Source: Thuidium tamariscinum
Taxonomy: Eukaryota > Streptophyta > Bryopsida > Hypnales > Thuidiaceae
Direction: 5' to 3'
Length of the DNA stretch: 64,000 nucleotides
Assembly (NCBI GenBank): GCA_947034885.2
Contig: OX344750.2
Location: 44,440,821-44,504,820, forward strand
Numbering within the stretch: position 1 is the first letter of the stretch; each line of letters opens with the position of its first letter. Made by a program: the position numbers and the translations under genes. Of this stretch, positions 33,569 through 45,500 are shown piece after piece. Under the pieces are notes generated by a model, which saw only the letters and a list, made by a program, of their open reading frames with translations, was not told the origin of the DNA and did not search any database.

Positions 33569-36314
33569 TCATTGGAGGTTGTCATGGTACTTTTGAAAAC
33601 AACCCTTCCGCCAACACATGAACTTATTTTCACATGTGGGACAATATGTCTTGGGCCTAATCAAAGCACTTGAGCCATCATTGCAAACAACACATGCTCT
33701 TCGGAAAATGCTAAACGCTGGATAACAAATACGCACACATTGGGGGGCTTCAATGCATTGAAGACATCTTTTCTTCAACCAATTGTTTGTAAGCGCTTTG
33801 CACAACTCTGTACGGAATTGAAGATGAGTCATTGGATGTCGAGGTGGCCTCCTTTGTTTGCATTCGTCCATGTAAATGATATACATATTCACAATGCTTG
33901 TGTCAGTGAGGAAGAAAAACACCCGATGCCACCACTTGTGTGAACGAGTTTGACAAGTGTATGATGCACGCAATTGATCAGCAACATCAACCCCCCTCAT
34001 ATATGTTGTATATTCCACATGTACTGGAGATGTTTGAATTTCCTCACGAATAGAGCCACTTCGCCGCGGGACAGACACCACTGGAAATTGGCAAGGGAAT
34101 TGTATTGGCATTGTGTGCGTTGAAAGGATGAGAACGGGTTTTTTATCCTTCCACAAAATTGAACACATTTGGCGTGATTCATGCATGCGCCACTCCAAAG
34201 TACCTTGTGGCTTCCTATTGAAATCTTTTGTATTTTTTAGAACACTAGGAAGTCCAACCCGATTGCACCGAATAGTCCCTGTGGCATATGTCCCTTTCTC
34301 TAATAGCTCTTTGAACAAAAAAATGCTAGTGAAGAAGTTATCCATTGTTATTACATGCCCCTTGCCCTCTATTGGGGCCACTAGTCGAAGGACTACATTA
34401 TGAGCCAATCGTGGTGCACCACTCACTATTGATGCATGTCCACCTTCATCTACAACGGGATTTTTGCCACAATATACTTCAAAATTGAAGACATATTTTG
34501 ATTGTACATCAGTTAGACACCAAACCTTGAGTCCCCATTTCTGTGGTTTTTGGGGCATGTATTGTCGTGCTGGACAATATGTGCCCTTATATCTAATCAT
34601 CATCTCGTCTATTGTTGCATATTTACCCACTTGCCATGCACTTTTGCAAATACCACAAATAGCATTCAACAACCATCGAACTTGCCCCATTTTGTCATAT
34701 CCCGGTTTATTTTTATCGCACTCATATGTTGAAGGATTTGTAACATGTAAGCACTTTGTCAAATGTTCAAACCAGTTCCGGGACATGAGTGCGGTGATTG
34801 TTGAGCAATGAAATATTGAACCAAGCTTTTGCCAATATGTTCTTACATTCGGTTGCCGCTTCATCCCCATATATAAAGTGATGGCAATAAAAACCTTGAG
34901 TTCGGCTATTGTCAAAGGTTCCCAATTGTCTCCTCCATAAGTTTTGCCATTGCTATTGACAAAAGTGGCATATCTATTTGTTTCAGTAACAATGCGATGC
35001 AAAACAATATAGGGCCAAAATATGTCAAATAAGTTTAGGAATGTAGGGAAGTGCCTCCAAGTACTTGGGGACCCTGAATTCCCAGTGAAATGTTCAGGCT
35101 CTGGATCATATGTTATAAAATCCTTATGCCATGTTGAATCACGGTACAAGTATTTGATGCCATGTATGTCCCCAATATCAGAGTCTGAATCATCTTCGTT
35201 TGAGTCTGTATCATCCATTTCTGCATAGGGAAAATCAATATCACTTTCACTCTCATATGGTATAGTAGGTGGTGTAGTGAAATTTCCCCCCCTAGTGTGC
35301 CCACGACATGGTGTAAATACATGAGACCCATCTCTATCATCCTCAAGGCCAAGAAAATCACTTGTAGTTCCCCTCAAAACAAATTCTCCTCTAGAAGATG
35401 ACCCTCCCATATGATATTGCCCTCCCCCTTCGGTCCCTGTGAATTGCCCTCCCGTAGTGGGAGACAGTTCAGGGCCAGAGGAAGAGGGGAAGTTGGGGGC
35501 AGTCGGTGGGCTGCTTCTGGAGGGCACCCTACCACCCCCCCAACCCGCTTCTCTGCCGACCCCCCTACCGGCAGCTCTGCCGGCCAGCCTTGCGGCAGGA
35601 GGGCCAGCGGGGTCTGCAAAGGGGGGCGGCAGTTCACCTGGCCCTCCGCCGCTCCCCTCCAAGCCTCCCCCGCTTCCAACCACGCCTCCGCCGCTCCCCT
35701 CCGGGCCGTTGCGGTCGATGCTCCCGCCCCGTCCTTCGCCGTCCTTCCGCAAGTACTGATCGATGCTTGCAGACGTTGTAGATTGATGTAGCGTCCGCCG
35801 TAGTCGTTTAGATTTTAAGAAATTGGTGGAATTGTGCAATACCTCGGGTGGCCATAGAAGCTCTTCAAGTGACCGGACCTCAGGAAATGCATAATCGCCT
35901 TCATCGAAATCATCTTCTTCAAGTTCTTTGCAATTTGAATCTCGTCCATCTTCATCTTGAGATTGGCTGTCTATAAATTTTGGATCAGGTTCTCCAATGT
36001 GTACAATGTCTGTGAAGTAGTCAACGTCTTCTTCTTGGCAAGACACGGGTGGAATTGGAAGTGGTGTCGGATAGTCAAAACTTGGAGTAGGAACTTCTAC
36101 AGGTGATGGACTTGTACTCAAAGATAGTTGATCGATAGAGATTCTGTCTGCCAATGATATGAGCCGGCAACTGCGACGGACTGGAAGCCCATCCCAAGCA
36201 ATCTACACAAATGCAGGCAAGACAACACATGAGACAACGGAAAAATATTTGTGAAAGCAAAAGAGAATGTGAAGAAGAAGAAAATACCTCCTTTCCCTTG
36301 CGGCTGGACCTCAT
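33569..36314 (-). CDS. piggyBac transposase, two exons
   Basis: Exon 1 is 36314-36288 (ATG 36314, nine codons) and exon 2 is 36202-33569. The 85-base intron (36287-36203) has GT and AG ends and keeps phase. The product is 886 residues, against about 590 for insect piggyBac. The extra length is an acidic and then Gly/Pro/Ala-rich N-terminal region of about 330 residues. The catalytic core is complete: ATIDE aspartate (34607-34609), MDNFFTS aspartate (34340-34342), and both aspartates of RGVDVADQ (33985-33987 and 33977-33979), followed by the typical HKWWHRVFFFLTD segment. The C-terminal Cys-rich domain (about 33590-33730) has many paired cysteines, as used to bind element ends. It should cut and paste the element at TTAA. 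The first ATG and splice are inferred from the sequence. Confidence 0.9.
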
Positions 36315-36899
36315 TGTAACTGTCCTTGATGAGAGTAAATCCTACAGCTTTGTCAACAACTCACAAGTTCTATAGTTTCCAAAGCAATTGACATTGAACA
36401 CTGAAATTTTGGCACTAAGTGCACACTACCTTCTTGATAGCAATGCTGCTGTAGATCTAGGTCTGAACACATGAACAAGTAGCCGACTTTGCATTAATTT
36501 GATAATGGGAGTGCTCATTATGTATTTGGTGTGTTGTTGGTCATAGCAATTCAGAGTGTGCTAATTTAGCTTGTACAATTCGACTTATTTATGAGTCCTT
36601 CAATTACTTGCCACTAATTGCGAACGCCATTGCTTAGTAGTCATAAATTTAGGAATGTTGCGTTCAATTTGATGTCATGGAGCCCAATTTGGTTGCAATA
36701 CTTCAATTACTCCCTCCAAATTGCAATCTCATCTACTCAGCAGTCATAAATTTTGTGAATTCTGCTTCGATTCCTTATTGGATTCACATTTTCCAAGTTA
36801 GATTGAGCCAGCAATTTCCAATTTCTTGGCAGAATTTGTGCGGATTGCGCCGACATTTCAGTTCTACATCATTTAATTTAGTGGGGCGCATCAAGAATT

Positions 36900-37260
36900 T
36901 CTCAGATTTGCTTGGAATTCCCCTCCATCGAAGCTGCCGAAGCGTGCGCAAGCGCAGGCGCAGGAGCAGCGCAGCCGCGGCCTAAAGCAGACAGGTCCGA
37001 TCGCGGGGTGTTCAGTCCAACCCGACCTCCGACCGGGCGGGGGGGGGGGCGGATTCAGCCCGATTCGCCGGCTTCCGGACTCAGCGACCTTTGGCTCCAG
37101 ACTCAGCGACCTTAGGCTCCGTTTGAATCCGTGGACTCAGTTCCCCAGCATGGGAACATGCGATCCCCTGGCACCAGGTCGGGATTTCAACCCGTTGCCC
37201 TCTCCAGTCTGTTCTCTTGCCCACTTCTGCTGCCCTTCTGCAGTCAAAGCCAGATTCTCT
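36900..37260 (-). promoter_or_regulatory. GC-rich region upstream of the piggyBac transposase
   Basis: A GC-rich stretch with G10 (37029-37038) and CGGACTCAGCGACC-type direct repeats (37076 and 37100) lies 600-950 bases before the ATG, within the element. It is a likely promoter region by position. It lacks the dense GTCCG array of the four-gene cluster and no TATA box could be assigned. Confidence 0.35.
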
Positions 37261-37548
37261 TGCCCAAGCTGCCCTACGAACTGCTTTTGACGAAAAAATG
37301 CTTATAACTTCTACAATGTAAGTCGGATTTTTATGAAAATTATATGTGCACGAAGCTTGTGAGAAATTGTATATACACAAAAAGTTTCAAAAAATCATGT
37401 TGAAAATTGAGATTGAACAAGCTTGCCCAAAATCCCAAGTGTCCCCCGAGGGGACTTTGGGCATTTAGGGGTTAAGGGAACTCTACTGACGCATTTGGGT
37501 GAATTTATAATCCACTGCAAGGAACAGGTTTGGGAATCGGTGTCTTTA

Positions 37549-38363
37549 TTTCAGATTTTTTGACACTTGAAAGAAGGTAGTTCAACAACCATTTTTTATT
37601 TTGAATAATATCAGTAAATACTTGCCCACTTAGTTAGGATTGAACTCATGTAACTCTTAAACCATCCATTCTAATAGTAAAAATCAAATCTTAGCATGCT
37701 TCAATATAATTCACAATTCATTTTTTCACAACGAGCTATCCATTTCAAACCCTCCTATTGGGCAACAATGTTTGTTTTTTAAAATTTTAAGGGAATGTGG
37801 ATTTGGGCTCTAGGTGAGAAGTAAGTGGTTGAAGTTAGGTGATACTCAAATTTACTTTTGGTGCAATATTTGGCTCCAAGTTAGGAATTAGTGTAGTTGT
37901 ATGGCTTCAAAACTAAAATCCAAAAAACATTTTTGCCAACTATAGCTCTTACATTGGTGTAAAATAGGGCAACCAAGTGGTGCAAAATAGAATGCACATA
38001 AATTATGAAAAATATGACTCACAAATTCATGCACATGAACTATAGCTCATTCATGTACTTGGGTTTCAAAGTCTAATATCTTCCTAATTCATGTGCATGA
38101 AGTTTTGAATGGTTTGTGCAACAAAAATGCAACCTCAAAGATTGCAATTGGTAGAAAAAGTTGACTACAATTGAAAGCAAGAAAATTGTAGCTTCAAAGA
38201 AAGTGACAAAACTTGGTGATAGGATGAAGGTGCCTTTGTATATGTGGCTACAGTCTATACCTATATCTCCAACTTTGGTATATTTTAGGCGATTGCAAAT
38301 GTAAAGTTGTTGAATCAACATCTAGATAGGTGGCAATAGGTAGAAAATCCTAGTAGTCCTTGT
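37549..38363. repeat. Continuation of repeat block copy 1
   Basis: Directly follows the split MITE. It matches 52622-52900 (GAAGGTAGTTCAACAACC against TAAGGTAGTTGAAGAAC, then the GTTAGGATTGAAC region). No coding frame. The part after 37800 is AT-rich and not recognised. Confidence 0.45.
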
Positions 38364-38934
38364 TAAGGTAGTGGCTACTAGGGTGTGATTGAAAATTTAT
38401 ATCTGGCTTTTAAAAAAAATTTCCTCCAAATTTTTCTAAGGGCTTGATGCAGAAGAATTTTTTTGGGTGCTTTTAGTTTGTTTATTGCTTAGGAAAAAAT
38501 CCCTACTCGGCAAGTGCAAAAGCCTATACAGTTTATGAACCTCCTACCATAGAAGTACCCATTCTTGACCAGGACCTATAGCCAGTAGCCAACATGTAGA
38601 GTGCATCTATTTTCAACCAAAGTTTGGAGTGTGTTTATTCCTCTATTTCAAGGTTGCACCCCATAAGGTCATGACACATGTCCCAAAGTAGTGAGTAGGA
38701 AAGTACGTAGTCTATAATTGAAATTGGAAGAGTTTAGACATTGGCTATTAGTTTAGACTATTTTTTGGCTTTCAAAAATCATAGAAATTTCAATTTTGGG
38801 AATAAAATTCTGAAAAATTTGTAGTCCCTATATTTCCTATCTTTCTACTTGGAAAAAAATTCACTTGCTTCATATTAATCATAATTTGCCTAAAAATTGC
38901 TTAAGTGATTGACTATGGGTACCTCTACCTTATA
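38364..38934. mobile_element. Probable TA-duplication MITE, ends AAGGTAG
   Basis: The left end TTAAGGTAGTGGCTACT and right end GGGTACCTCTACCTTA have TA on both outer sides. Homology between the two P450 loci begins immediately after it. The inverted ends match over only about ten bases, so this is tentative. Confidence 0.4.
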
Positions 38935-39144
38935 CGAGCAAAGATATTTAGGAGCAAAATACATAGTTGTGCATAAATGTGAATTAAAAAAACCTCACAC
39001 TATTATGAACTTGAAAAAGAACATTATTAGTACATAACTAAAAAATGGTATTTATTGCATATATATGTAAAAGTATCAAACTTACAATACAAACAAATTA
39101 CAAATGATAACCTTTCTATACATCACTATTTCAATGAAATTAAT

Positions 39145-40979
39145 TTAAAGAATGGATAAGCGAGCTTTTGGAATGGCAATCAAAGGGGAAGCTAGTACAT
39201 GCCCAATACCTTCACTTCATGACATATCTAAGTCCATAGGTTGCAAACCATTAGGAAGGGACCAATCAAAAGATTGCAAAAAAGTTGCAACCATAATGTG
39301 AACCAAAGTGGAAGCTAGCATGATGCCCAGACATTGTCTTTGCCCAGCTCCAAATGGTAGCATCTCAAAAATTTTGCCGTCAAAGTGTACATGAGCATGA
39401 GGCATCCCATCCAAAAATCTTTCAAGCTTGAAAGTCAAAGGATCCTCCCATATTCTTGGATCTCGAGCAATTGCAACAACATTTACAAAAACTAGTGTTT
39501 TTGGTGGTATATCATATTCCAAAACCTTGCAAGGTTTTTCATTTGCATGAGGAACTAACATTGGGATAACTAGGTGAAGGTGGAAGTTTTCTTTGATGAT
39601 GGCTTGCAAATACTTGAGGTTAGGAATGTCCGCATCTTCCACTCTTCGAGACTTGCCTACAACAGTATCAAGCTCTTCTTGCACCTTCTTCAATACAATG
39701 GGATTGCGAATGCATTCCGCAATTGCCCATTCTATTGTGTCGATAGTTGTACTTATACTTCCTGTAATAGCATTCTAGTTTTTGAAAGAGAAAACAAGTT
39801 AGATGTGCATTTACTTACTTAAACCTATTTACAAAATCAACTTGAACAATATAACTTTAAAAAGAATTTGATAAGAAAATAGGAGCTTTAATGTATTTGA
39901 AATTTTTATGTATAAATTTCACCACATAATCTTCAATATACAAATCATCAGTTTTACAGGGAAATAACCTTCAAAATAGTTTCCTTGTGACTATCTTTCA
40001 CCTTGTTCATTTCAAATATTCAAATCATTAGGAGGGATTTGAGGGCTCCGCAGGGCCGTTTCGGGATTGTTCCCGAAACTGGTCTGGGAACGGCTGGCCG
40101 TTGTCAGGTCAGCATTTTTTTTTTTTTTTTTAAAAAAAAGTTTTTTTTTGGGTCCTGAAATATGAAAAAAAGTCCAAAACAAAATTCGAGAAAAAAAAGT
40201 TGATGACGTGGCACGATCTCGACCACGTCGGATTCCTACATATCTGCGTTCCCCGCGACTGATTACAGATTTCGGGCTGTGGGAACTCGCAGGCTCCCAG
40301 AGCCCTCAAATCCCTCCTAATGGGTGAAGTCTTTGAAAGACTAAAAAATAAAAAATAAAATAAGTTTTTGATAGCCTCCACTTTATGAAAAGGAATTATT
40401 CTCTTACCCACAATGTACTCTTGACGTTGTCATTGGTGATGCCAAATTGCAATGTTTCATCCTCAATTTGATCTAGAAAGACATCTACCATATCTTTGAC
40501 AAAGATTGAACCATTTTTTCGTTGTACTACATGCTCAGATATTATTGGGGACATGAAAGCATCCATTCTCTCTCTCAGCTCTTGAAGTTGTCTTTCAAGT
40601 CCAAAAATGTCCATCCACTTGAACACAGGGATAAAGTCTCCTAGATTTATAATCAATGCATACTTGGTGAGATCTATCAAAATCTTTCTAAAATTGCTCA
40701 CTTCTTCAAGTTCTTGTTCATCATGTTTTTCATCAAAAGACATTGCCATAAAATGCCTTTTGAGAATCACACGTGACATGATGTTAGTTACAGCCACTTC
40801 AATGTGGCTCCTCACATGTGCCTCTATGATACCATCTTTGGGAATCACACTCATGACATGAGCGATTTCTTCTGTTCATACATTTGTTGCTAGTTGAAGT
40901 TGTTTATTGGTGCTAAGTTGCATGTGTAATATTTTCTTCAAGTGCAACTTTGTAGGTGAGTCTGATGTCAAGGCTACAT
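39145..40979 (-). pseudogene. Cytochrome P450, truncated and mutated copy
   Basis: Exon-intron equivalent of the last two exons of the gene at 47418-50733: 40979-40408 (572 bases) and 39774-39145 (630 bases), identical in length to the sister exons. Both upstream exons are missing; similarity to the sister's long intron stops near 41805. Inactivating changes: TGA at 40876-40878 (an arginine codon in the sister), TGA at 39217-39219 near the C-terminus, ExxR changed to ENFH, PERF to LERF, and I-helix GGIG to GSIS. The heme-binding FGAGQRQCLG cysteine is still present. Intron 39775-40407 holds a 295-base MITE. This is a DNA-level duplicate, since introns are retained. Confidence 0.85.
40027..40321. 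mobile_element. MITE in the P450 pseudogene intron
   Basis: Perfect inverted ends ATTAGGAGGGATTTGAGGGC (22 bases in all) at 40027 and their complement ending at 40321. GC content is higher than the intron, and T16/A8 runs lie in the middle. The sister intron (near 48300) lacks it, reading TTCAATTTGGTGAAG there. The target duplication cannot be resolved. Confidence 0.8.
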
Positions 40980-41805
40980 CTAGTATCAAATACAATCACA
41001 ATTGTTAGAAAGATGAATTTTAAACTACAAAAGTTGAACTAAACTAAAAACCACTAAAATGAAATGACTTTCAATTTAGTTTAAAAAATGAAAGACTTTC
41101 AAATGCCTAGAGCTTTGAAAAGTAGAAGTGTTTTACTGTTTGGAGATGTGAATCAAACAATTGAAATGGTAGTAAGGTAACTACACTTATGACCCATTAT
41201 TAACGGAGTCCTAATTGTGACAGCTGAATTTGAATTTAGAAGCGTAAAACAAAATTAGATATTGATTATTCAAGATGTATACTATCAAACCCTAGCAGTC
41301 CATGAAAGCCTATTCTTGTTTGTTTAGTAGATTTAGAGGCATTATCTAAGAACTATCACTAGAAGGAGCTTGTGTTTTCTTAAATTTGACAAATGGCTTC
41401 CTTATAGTCTTTGCTTGGTTTTCATTAGTATCAATCCATCATAAGAGCGCATACCTCAATCAACCTAAACTCTACCATTCTACTATTGAGCATTCTAGAT
41501 ATTCAAGCTTCTATGTCTTCCATATGTGAAAGCAAAATGCAATGATCTAAAACACCATCTTCATAACCTCGACCAAACTCACTTTGTACAAATGCCAATC
41601 ACTCATTGGGTAAAGGTAGGCATGTAATCTTCCAAAACTTTGGGTTTGTCTGGCATTACGAGTTTTTACTTTTAACTTGTTCATGAAAGATATATCTAAC
41701 AACATGAAAATGGAGACTTGTTATGAAAATGGAGCCTTGTTATGGAAATAACCCTCAGTCACAACCCCGGTCATGACTACCATGGTTTAGGTGTTATTTC
41801 TCATA
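40980..41805 (-). repeat. Remnant of the P450 long intron
   Basis: Collinear with 48962-49880 of the intact gene, including GTAACTACACTTATRACCCATTAT and CTTGTTATGGAAA. Similarity ends at about 41805, before the exon that should follow. It is the broken edge of the duplication. Confidence 0.7.
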
Positions 41806-41814
41806 TCGTGGGGC

Positions 41815-42085
41815 TGATTTAATGTCACGTGTTAAATCCTACCATCAAAGGTGGGCCTAGCAAGCTCAATTAACTTGAGGGATAAACGCAATTTTTTTTA
41901 ATTTTTTGCACAAATTTTGTTTTGCAAATTCTGAATTCATATTTGCAATCAAAGACTCTAAATTAGTAAGGTTGAGTGAAGAACATACTTGAAAACACCG
42001 CCCGAAATAGGGGGCTTTTTTACTATTATCCTCGCGTAATACAAGTTTTACCTTGTCGGCTCCACCTTTGATGGTAGGATTTAAC
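41815..42085. repeat. Fold-back repeat at the P450 duplication edge
   Basis: Inverted words TTAAATCCTACCATCAAAGGTGG (41832) and CCACCTTTGATGGTAGGATTTAAC (42064). Its interior resembles 30839-31110 and 61484-61752. It sits exactly where the P450 duplicate is truncated. Confidence 0.6.
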
Positions 42086-42472
42086 TTCCTGCATCTTAGA
42101 TAATGCTTGAGAGCCAAGAGGATGGAAAGCATTATGTGGGACAAAATGCCAAATTTAATTTAATTCAATAAAAAATGCCCATATTTGTACTTTTTGTAAA
42201 TATAAGGGTGTCAAGAGGGTTTACATTACAAATTATAATATTTGTTTGACTATCCAATGGAATGGTGACACATTTGCTTTGAAAGCCAAACTTGGCATAA
42301 TAAAATGCAACAATATTTCCAACATCAAGTGACCTACAAGTCTTCATTACCATTGCTGCATACACACAACTACTACACATTCTACCAGACCTACTATAAA
42401 ATTCTACAACAACTACTTTAAATTTTCTTACAATTGTTGCCACTCCTACAAATTTTTGCTTGCAACTTCAAT

Positions 42473-43078
42473 TTAACTCAAAAATGCCTAAGGCCTTTTT
42501 TGAGCTTCTTAGGATTTGCTCTAAATTGAACCAAAAATACATTTCAATAAGTTTTACCATTTAAAAAGAATTGTAACTATGCAAATTTCATTTAGACATA
42601 TTAGAGATGATATGGGAAATAAAACACATGCAACAATATCATGTATGCATTGAAAGATTATAATGTTTGATCATGAGGGTGTTAAAACTATAAAAGTGGT
42701 CACTCAAAAAACTTGAAGTCAGAAGGCATAATATGCGTAACTCTAATCCATTTATGGCTTCTTAAAATCTACTCTAAAATTTTTTAAATGAATTTTTAAT
42801 GTGTATTATTCTCTAAATTCTAATGTATGTAAGGCTTATTTCTAAGAGCCCTCAACACCAAAAAATCAAGATTTGCAATGAACACCCTTGCACAAAAGTT
42901 GAATAATAAACCATAATCATTCATTCTCAAAATTGGATTGTTGATGCTAAAAATAGACTTCAAAAATAATTTTTTGAAAATATAAACTACTACAAATGGT
43001 AACTAGCTACACTTTTATTGAACTTGAAAGTTTTATTGACCCGAGAATTTAATACCTTTGGCATTTAGGCTTGGATTA
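42473..43078. mobile_element. Decayed piggyBac-type MITE, GCCTAAGGCC subfamily
   Basis: The left end TTAACTCAAAAATGCCTAAGG begins with TTAA. The right end TTTGGCATTTAGGCTTGG is decayed. It is collinear with 29316-29840 and 59635-60240. Confidence 0.5.
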
Positions 43079-43157
43079 CTAACCACACAACACAACATTC
43101 CTTCACATTTTTCAAAACACCACATTTGTCAATTAGAGTGGCAAGCAAACAACCAAG

Positions 43158-43886
43158 GGGTCATTGCAAGAAGCACCTGTACTATTTTGTGTCACACGTT
43201 GCATGCTGACCAGTTTTTTTGCCATAAATTTTGTGTTTTAGCTCCAAATGACTCAAGAATTATAAGAAAGGTACTCATAACTATTATACACTTTCCTTGA
43301 TTTTTTCATAATTTTTAAAAATAATTTACTATCCAAAATTAGACCGTGATTGAATGTCACACTTTGCAATTAAAGGTTTAGTACTATGGAATACCTTTTT
43401 CTAGTGATTTTGAGATGAAATTTGGATGAGATGGTCTTCTTGTAGACTTATAGCTTTCCAGGGAAGGATTTTCAAAAATAGTTAATTTTATGTGGTGTGG
43501 AGGTCTAGAAAGTGAACTTCTTTCTGCTTGTATTTTGAAATATATAAAATATGATTTTGGTAGGTTTTTTTGGTGAATGACTATTTCAAAAAAGTTTTTG
43601 CAAATGGTCACTTTTTATTTTTTGAAAATACTTATTTTTACTATTTTTCCCTAATTTTTGAATCAAAGTACCTATTTTCTTGAGATTTGGCACTTTTCAA
43701 GTTCTTCTTTCTAGAGAATTTTTCTATCAATTTCCTTCGGTGAAAACCTTCATTTTAGAGGTATATAAATTATTCCTATTTAAAAAAAAAATTTAATTAA
43801 TTTTATAATTTTATAGTACTCCTGAAAAAATCATGAGTATTGTTGCAATACACAACAAAATCGACAGGTGTTTCTTGCAATGACCC
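43158..43886. mobile_element. MITE with 4-bp target duplication CAAG
   Basis: Ends GGGTCATTGCAAGAAGCACC and GGTGTTTCTTGCAATGACCC, flanked by CAAG at 43154-43157 and 43887-43890. Block copy 1 at about 29896 reads AACCAAGGTAAC with a single CAAG, which is the empty site. The length of 729 bases matches the other members (732, 735). Confidence 0.9.
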
Positions 43887-44181
43887 CAAGGTAACTACAC
43901 CTAAAATTGCTCAAAGAAGAAATTTAGCATGGTTCTTATTATTTTATTTTATTTTTTGTGTTATATTATTGACAGTCAAAAGGAGATTCTAAGTTCTTTT
44001 AGAATGCATTTTTTGAATACCACATGAATAAACTATAAATTTTCAAAGTACTAAAAATAGGTAATCTAAATTGATCATAGACTCTCATGTATAGCGGGAA
44101 TACATTTTAGACAAGAATCTGTAATATTTGGTTTTGGCAAGCAGTAGAAATTAGGTGTGGTTACTTTGGCGGTAAATATAA

Positions 44182-44583
44182 GAGCATCCTCAAAGCTCAA
44201 GTATGAACGCACTGCAACGGCAAGTTCTGCGCAGCTTGACAAAATCTTGATCCAATGCACTCGGCACCTCTCACGTCAGTTTCAAGGCCGCGGTATTTCT
44301 TGGCTCCCACTGACCCACTCTGTAAAAATTAGCCATTTATTGTATCCTCCAAACTCCTCTGCATTTCTCTGACAACACTAAGAATAGTGATGATTCTAGA
44401 CGCACCTTTCCATTCTATTTATTGTCGCCGTGTCAAGAGTAAGGAACTGTAGCAAAGTATTAGGAGTTCAAGGTACCGTCATAGCATTGAGGCGCCTGCG
44501 ACGGCAAGAGACGCAAAAGAAAAAGGGAACACGATCTCGTTACTTGCAGCGCCATTTTGATGAGCAGAGGACTGAGGATGCTC
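44182..44583. mobile_element. Tourist-like MITE, TAA duplication
   Basis: Ends GAGCATCCTCAAAGC and GACTGAGGATGCTC, flanked by TAA (44179-44181 and 44584-44586). Block copies at 30527 and 61175 lack the insert (GTAAACATATGCACTTTAG). The interior is GC-richer than its surroundings, with no convincing gene. Confidence 0.8.
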
Positions 44584-44796
44584 TAAGCACTTTAGAACCT
44601 CTTTGGCTCAATTCCTTTCCACTTTCTTCCAGCCATCTTTGATAAATTAAAAAAATTCTCTACAAACTCTAATGCTAATTTCATAATTATCCAATGCTTT
44701 GCAGAAAATTCTAGCATTCTTTCAAGGGGTGACAAGATTTTGGATGAATACAATCATGTTTGGATGAATTCAAAATGTTTCATCTACATGGATGTA

Positions 44797-45388
44797 AGGT
44801 AGGTGGCTTGAATAGAGACCCTCTTCTTTAAATGGTCCAATAGGGAGGTGTGCAATGGACAGTCAATGGTTCCAAAATGGATTGCCAATAACTGTGAGTG
44901 CATAATTAAGACTTATTCTATGTTGCTTCATACTTTGTCAATAGATGGAATTAGAACCAATGAGGTCCATTTCAAAGACAGGGTACGTTCACTTAATTTT
45001 TCTGAATGAGAATTGATTGCCCAATTAACTTCATCCAAATGTTAAAATATTGTAAGACTTGTTTAAGTTTTAGTAAGATCGCATTTAGGAACATCATGTA
45101 TTACTTTTTTGATGCAGCACTGCAGATTTGAAGTCAAGTCATATCGTTTTGTAGAGCAGATGTGCATGGTTTTTGTAAGGCCTACAGGTCACGAAAAGAT
45201 ACCTATCTCAGAATTATTTGAAAATTCATAAGTAATTCATAAATGCTCCAAAAAATATGAAACCACTTGGATTAGATTCCTCATCAATTCTTCTTCAAGA
45301 GAAAAATAAGTGAAAAAAATTTTGAACATCTGAAAGCCATCAAAAAGGCCGACAGCCCTTAAAGGGTTGCTTTTTGAGCCGGCTACTT
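44797..45388. mobile_element. TA-duplication MITE-like insert
   Basis: Flanked by TA at 44795-44796 and 45389-45390. Block copy 1 reads GGATGTAACTAG (30735) without the insert, giving exact borders. Terminal words AGGTAGGTGGCTTG and AGCCGGCTACTT are only weakly inverted. The right half (45111-45380) resembles parts of 20640-20860 and 55560-55800. Confidence 0.7.
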
Positions 45389-45500
45389 TAACTAGTGTCC
45401 ATCACCAATGAACAATGAACAATCGCCTTGTGCTCTTTATGAAAATAACTAAAAAAATTGGAAACAATCTATATTGTACTCTGTAATAGAGTATTGTATA

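Larger units (their letters stand above)
32303..37475 (-). mobile_element. Complete piggyBac transposon
   Basis: The element runs from TTAA (32303-32306) to TTAA (37472-37475). Inside are inverted ends CCCCTAAGTTCCCAAGG on the left and, read from the right on the other strand, CCCCTAAATGCCCAAAG. The internal length is 5165 bases. It encodes one spliced transposase on the minus strand with all expected catalytic aspartates and no premature stop. The sister locus at 62925-62928 keeps the unoccupied TTAA (CAAACACTTTAATGG). The element looks young and possibly active. piggyBac elements are common in animals and some other eukaryotes but are not, to my knowledge, a usual component of flowering-plant genomes. 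Confidence 0.9.
32004..37546. mobile_element. TA-duplication MITE (CAGTGGAAACACCC family) split by the piggyBac element
   Basis: The left half, 32004-32302, starts CAGTGGAAACACCCAAAACC after TA (32002-32003). The right half, 37476-37546, ends GGTGTCTT before TA (37547-37548). The intact sister at 62621-63005 has matching ends and no piggyBac. The related locus 52616-52622 shows the empty TA site of the MITE itself. Without the insert this copy is about 370 bases. Confidence 0.75.

Noticed and set aside
35374-35791. Pro/Ala-rich frames opposite the piggyBac transposase
   Set aside because: They mirror the Gly/Pro/Ala-rich low-complexity segment of the transposase.
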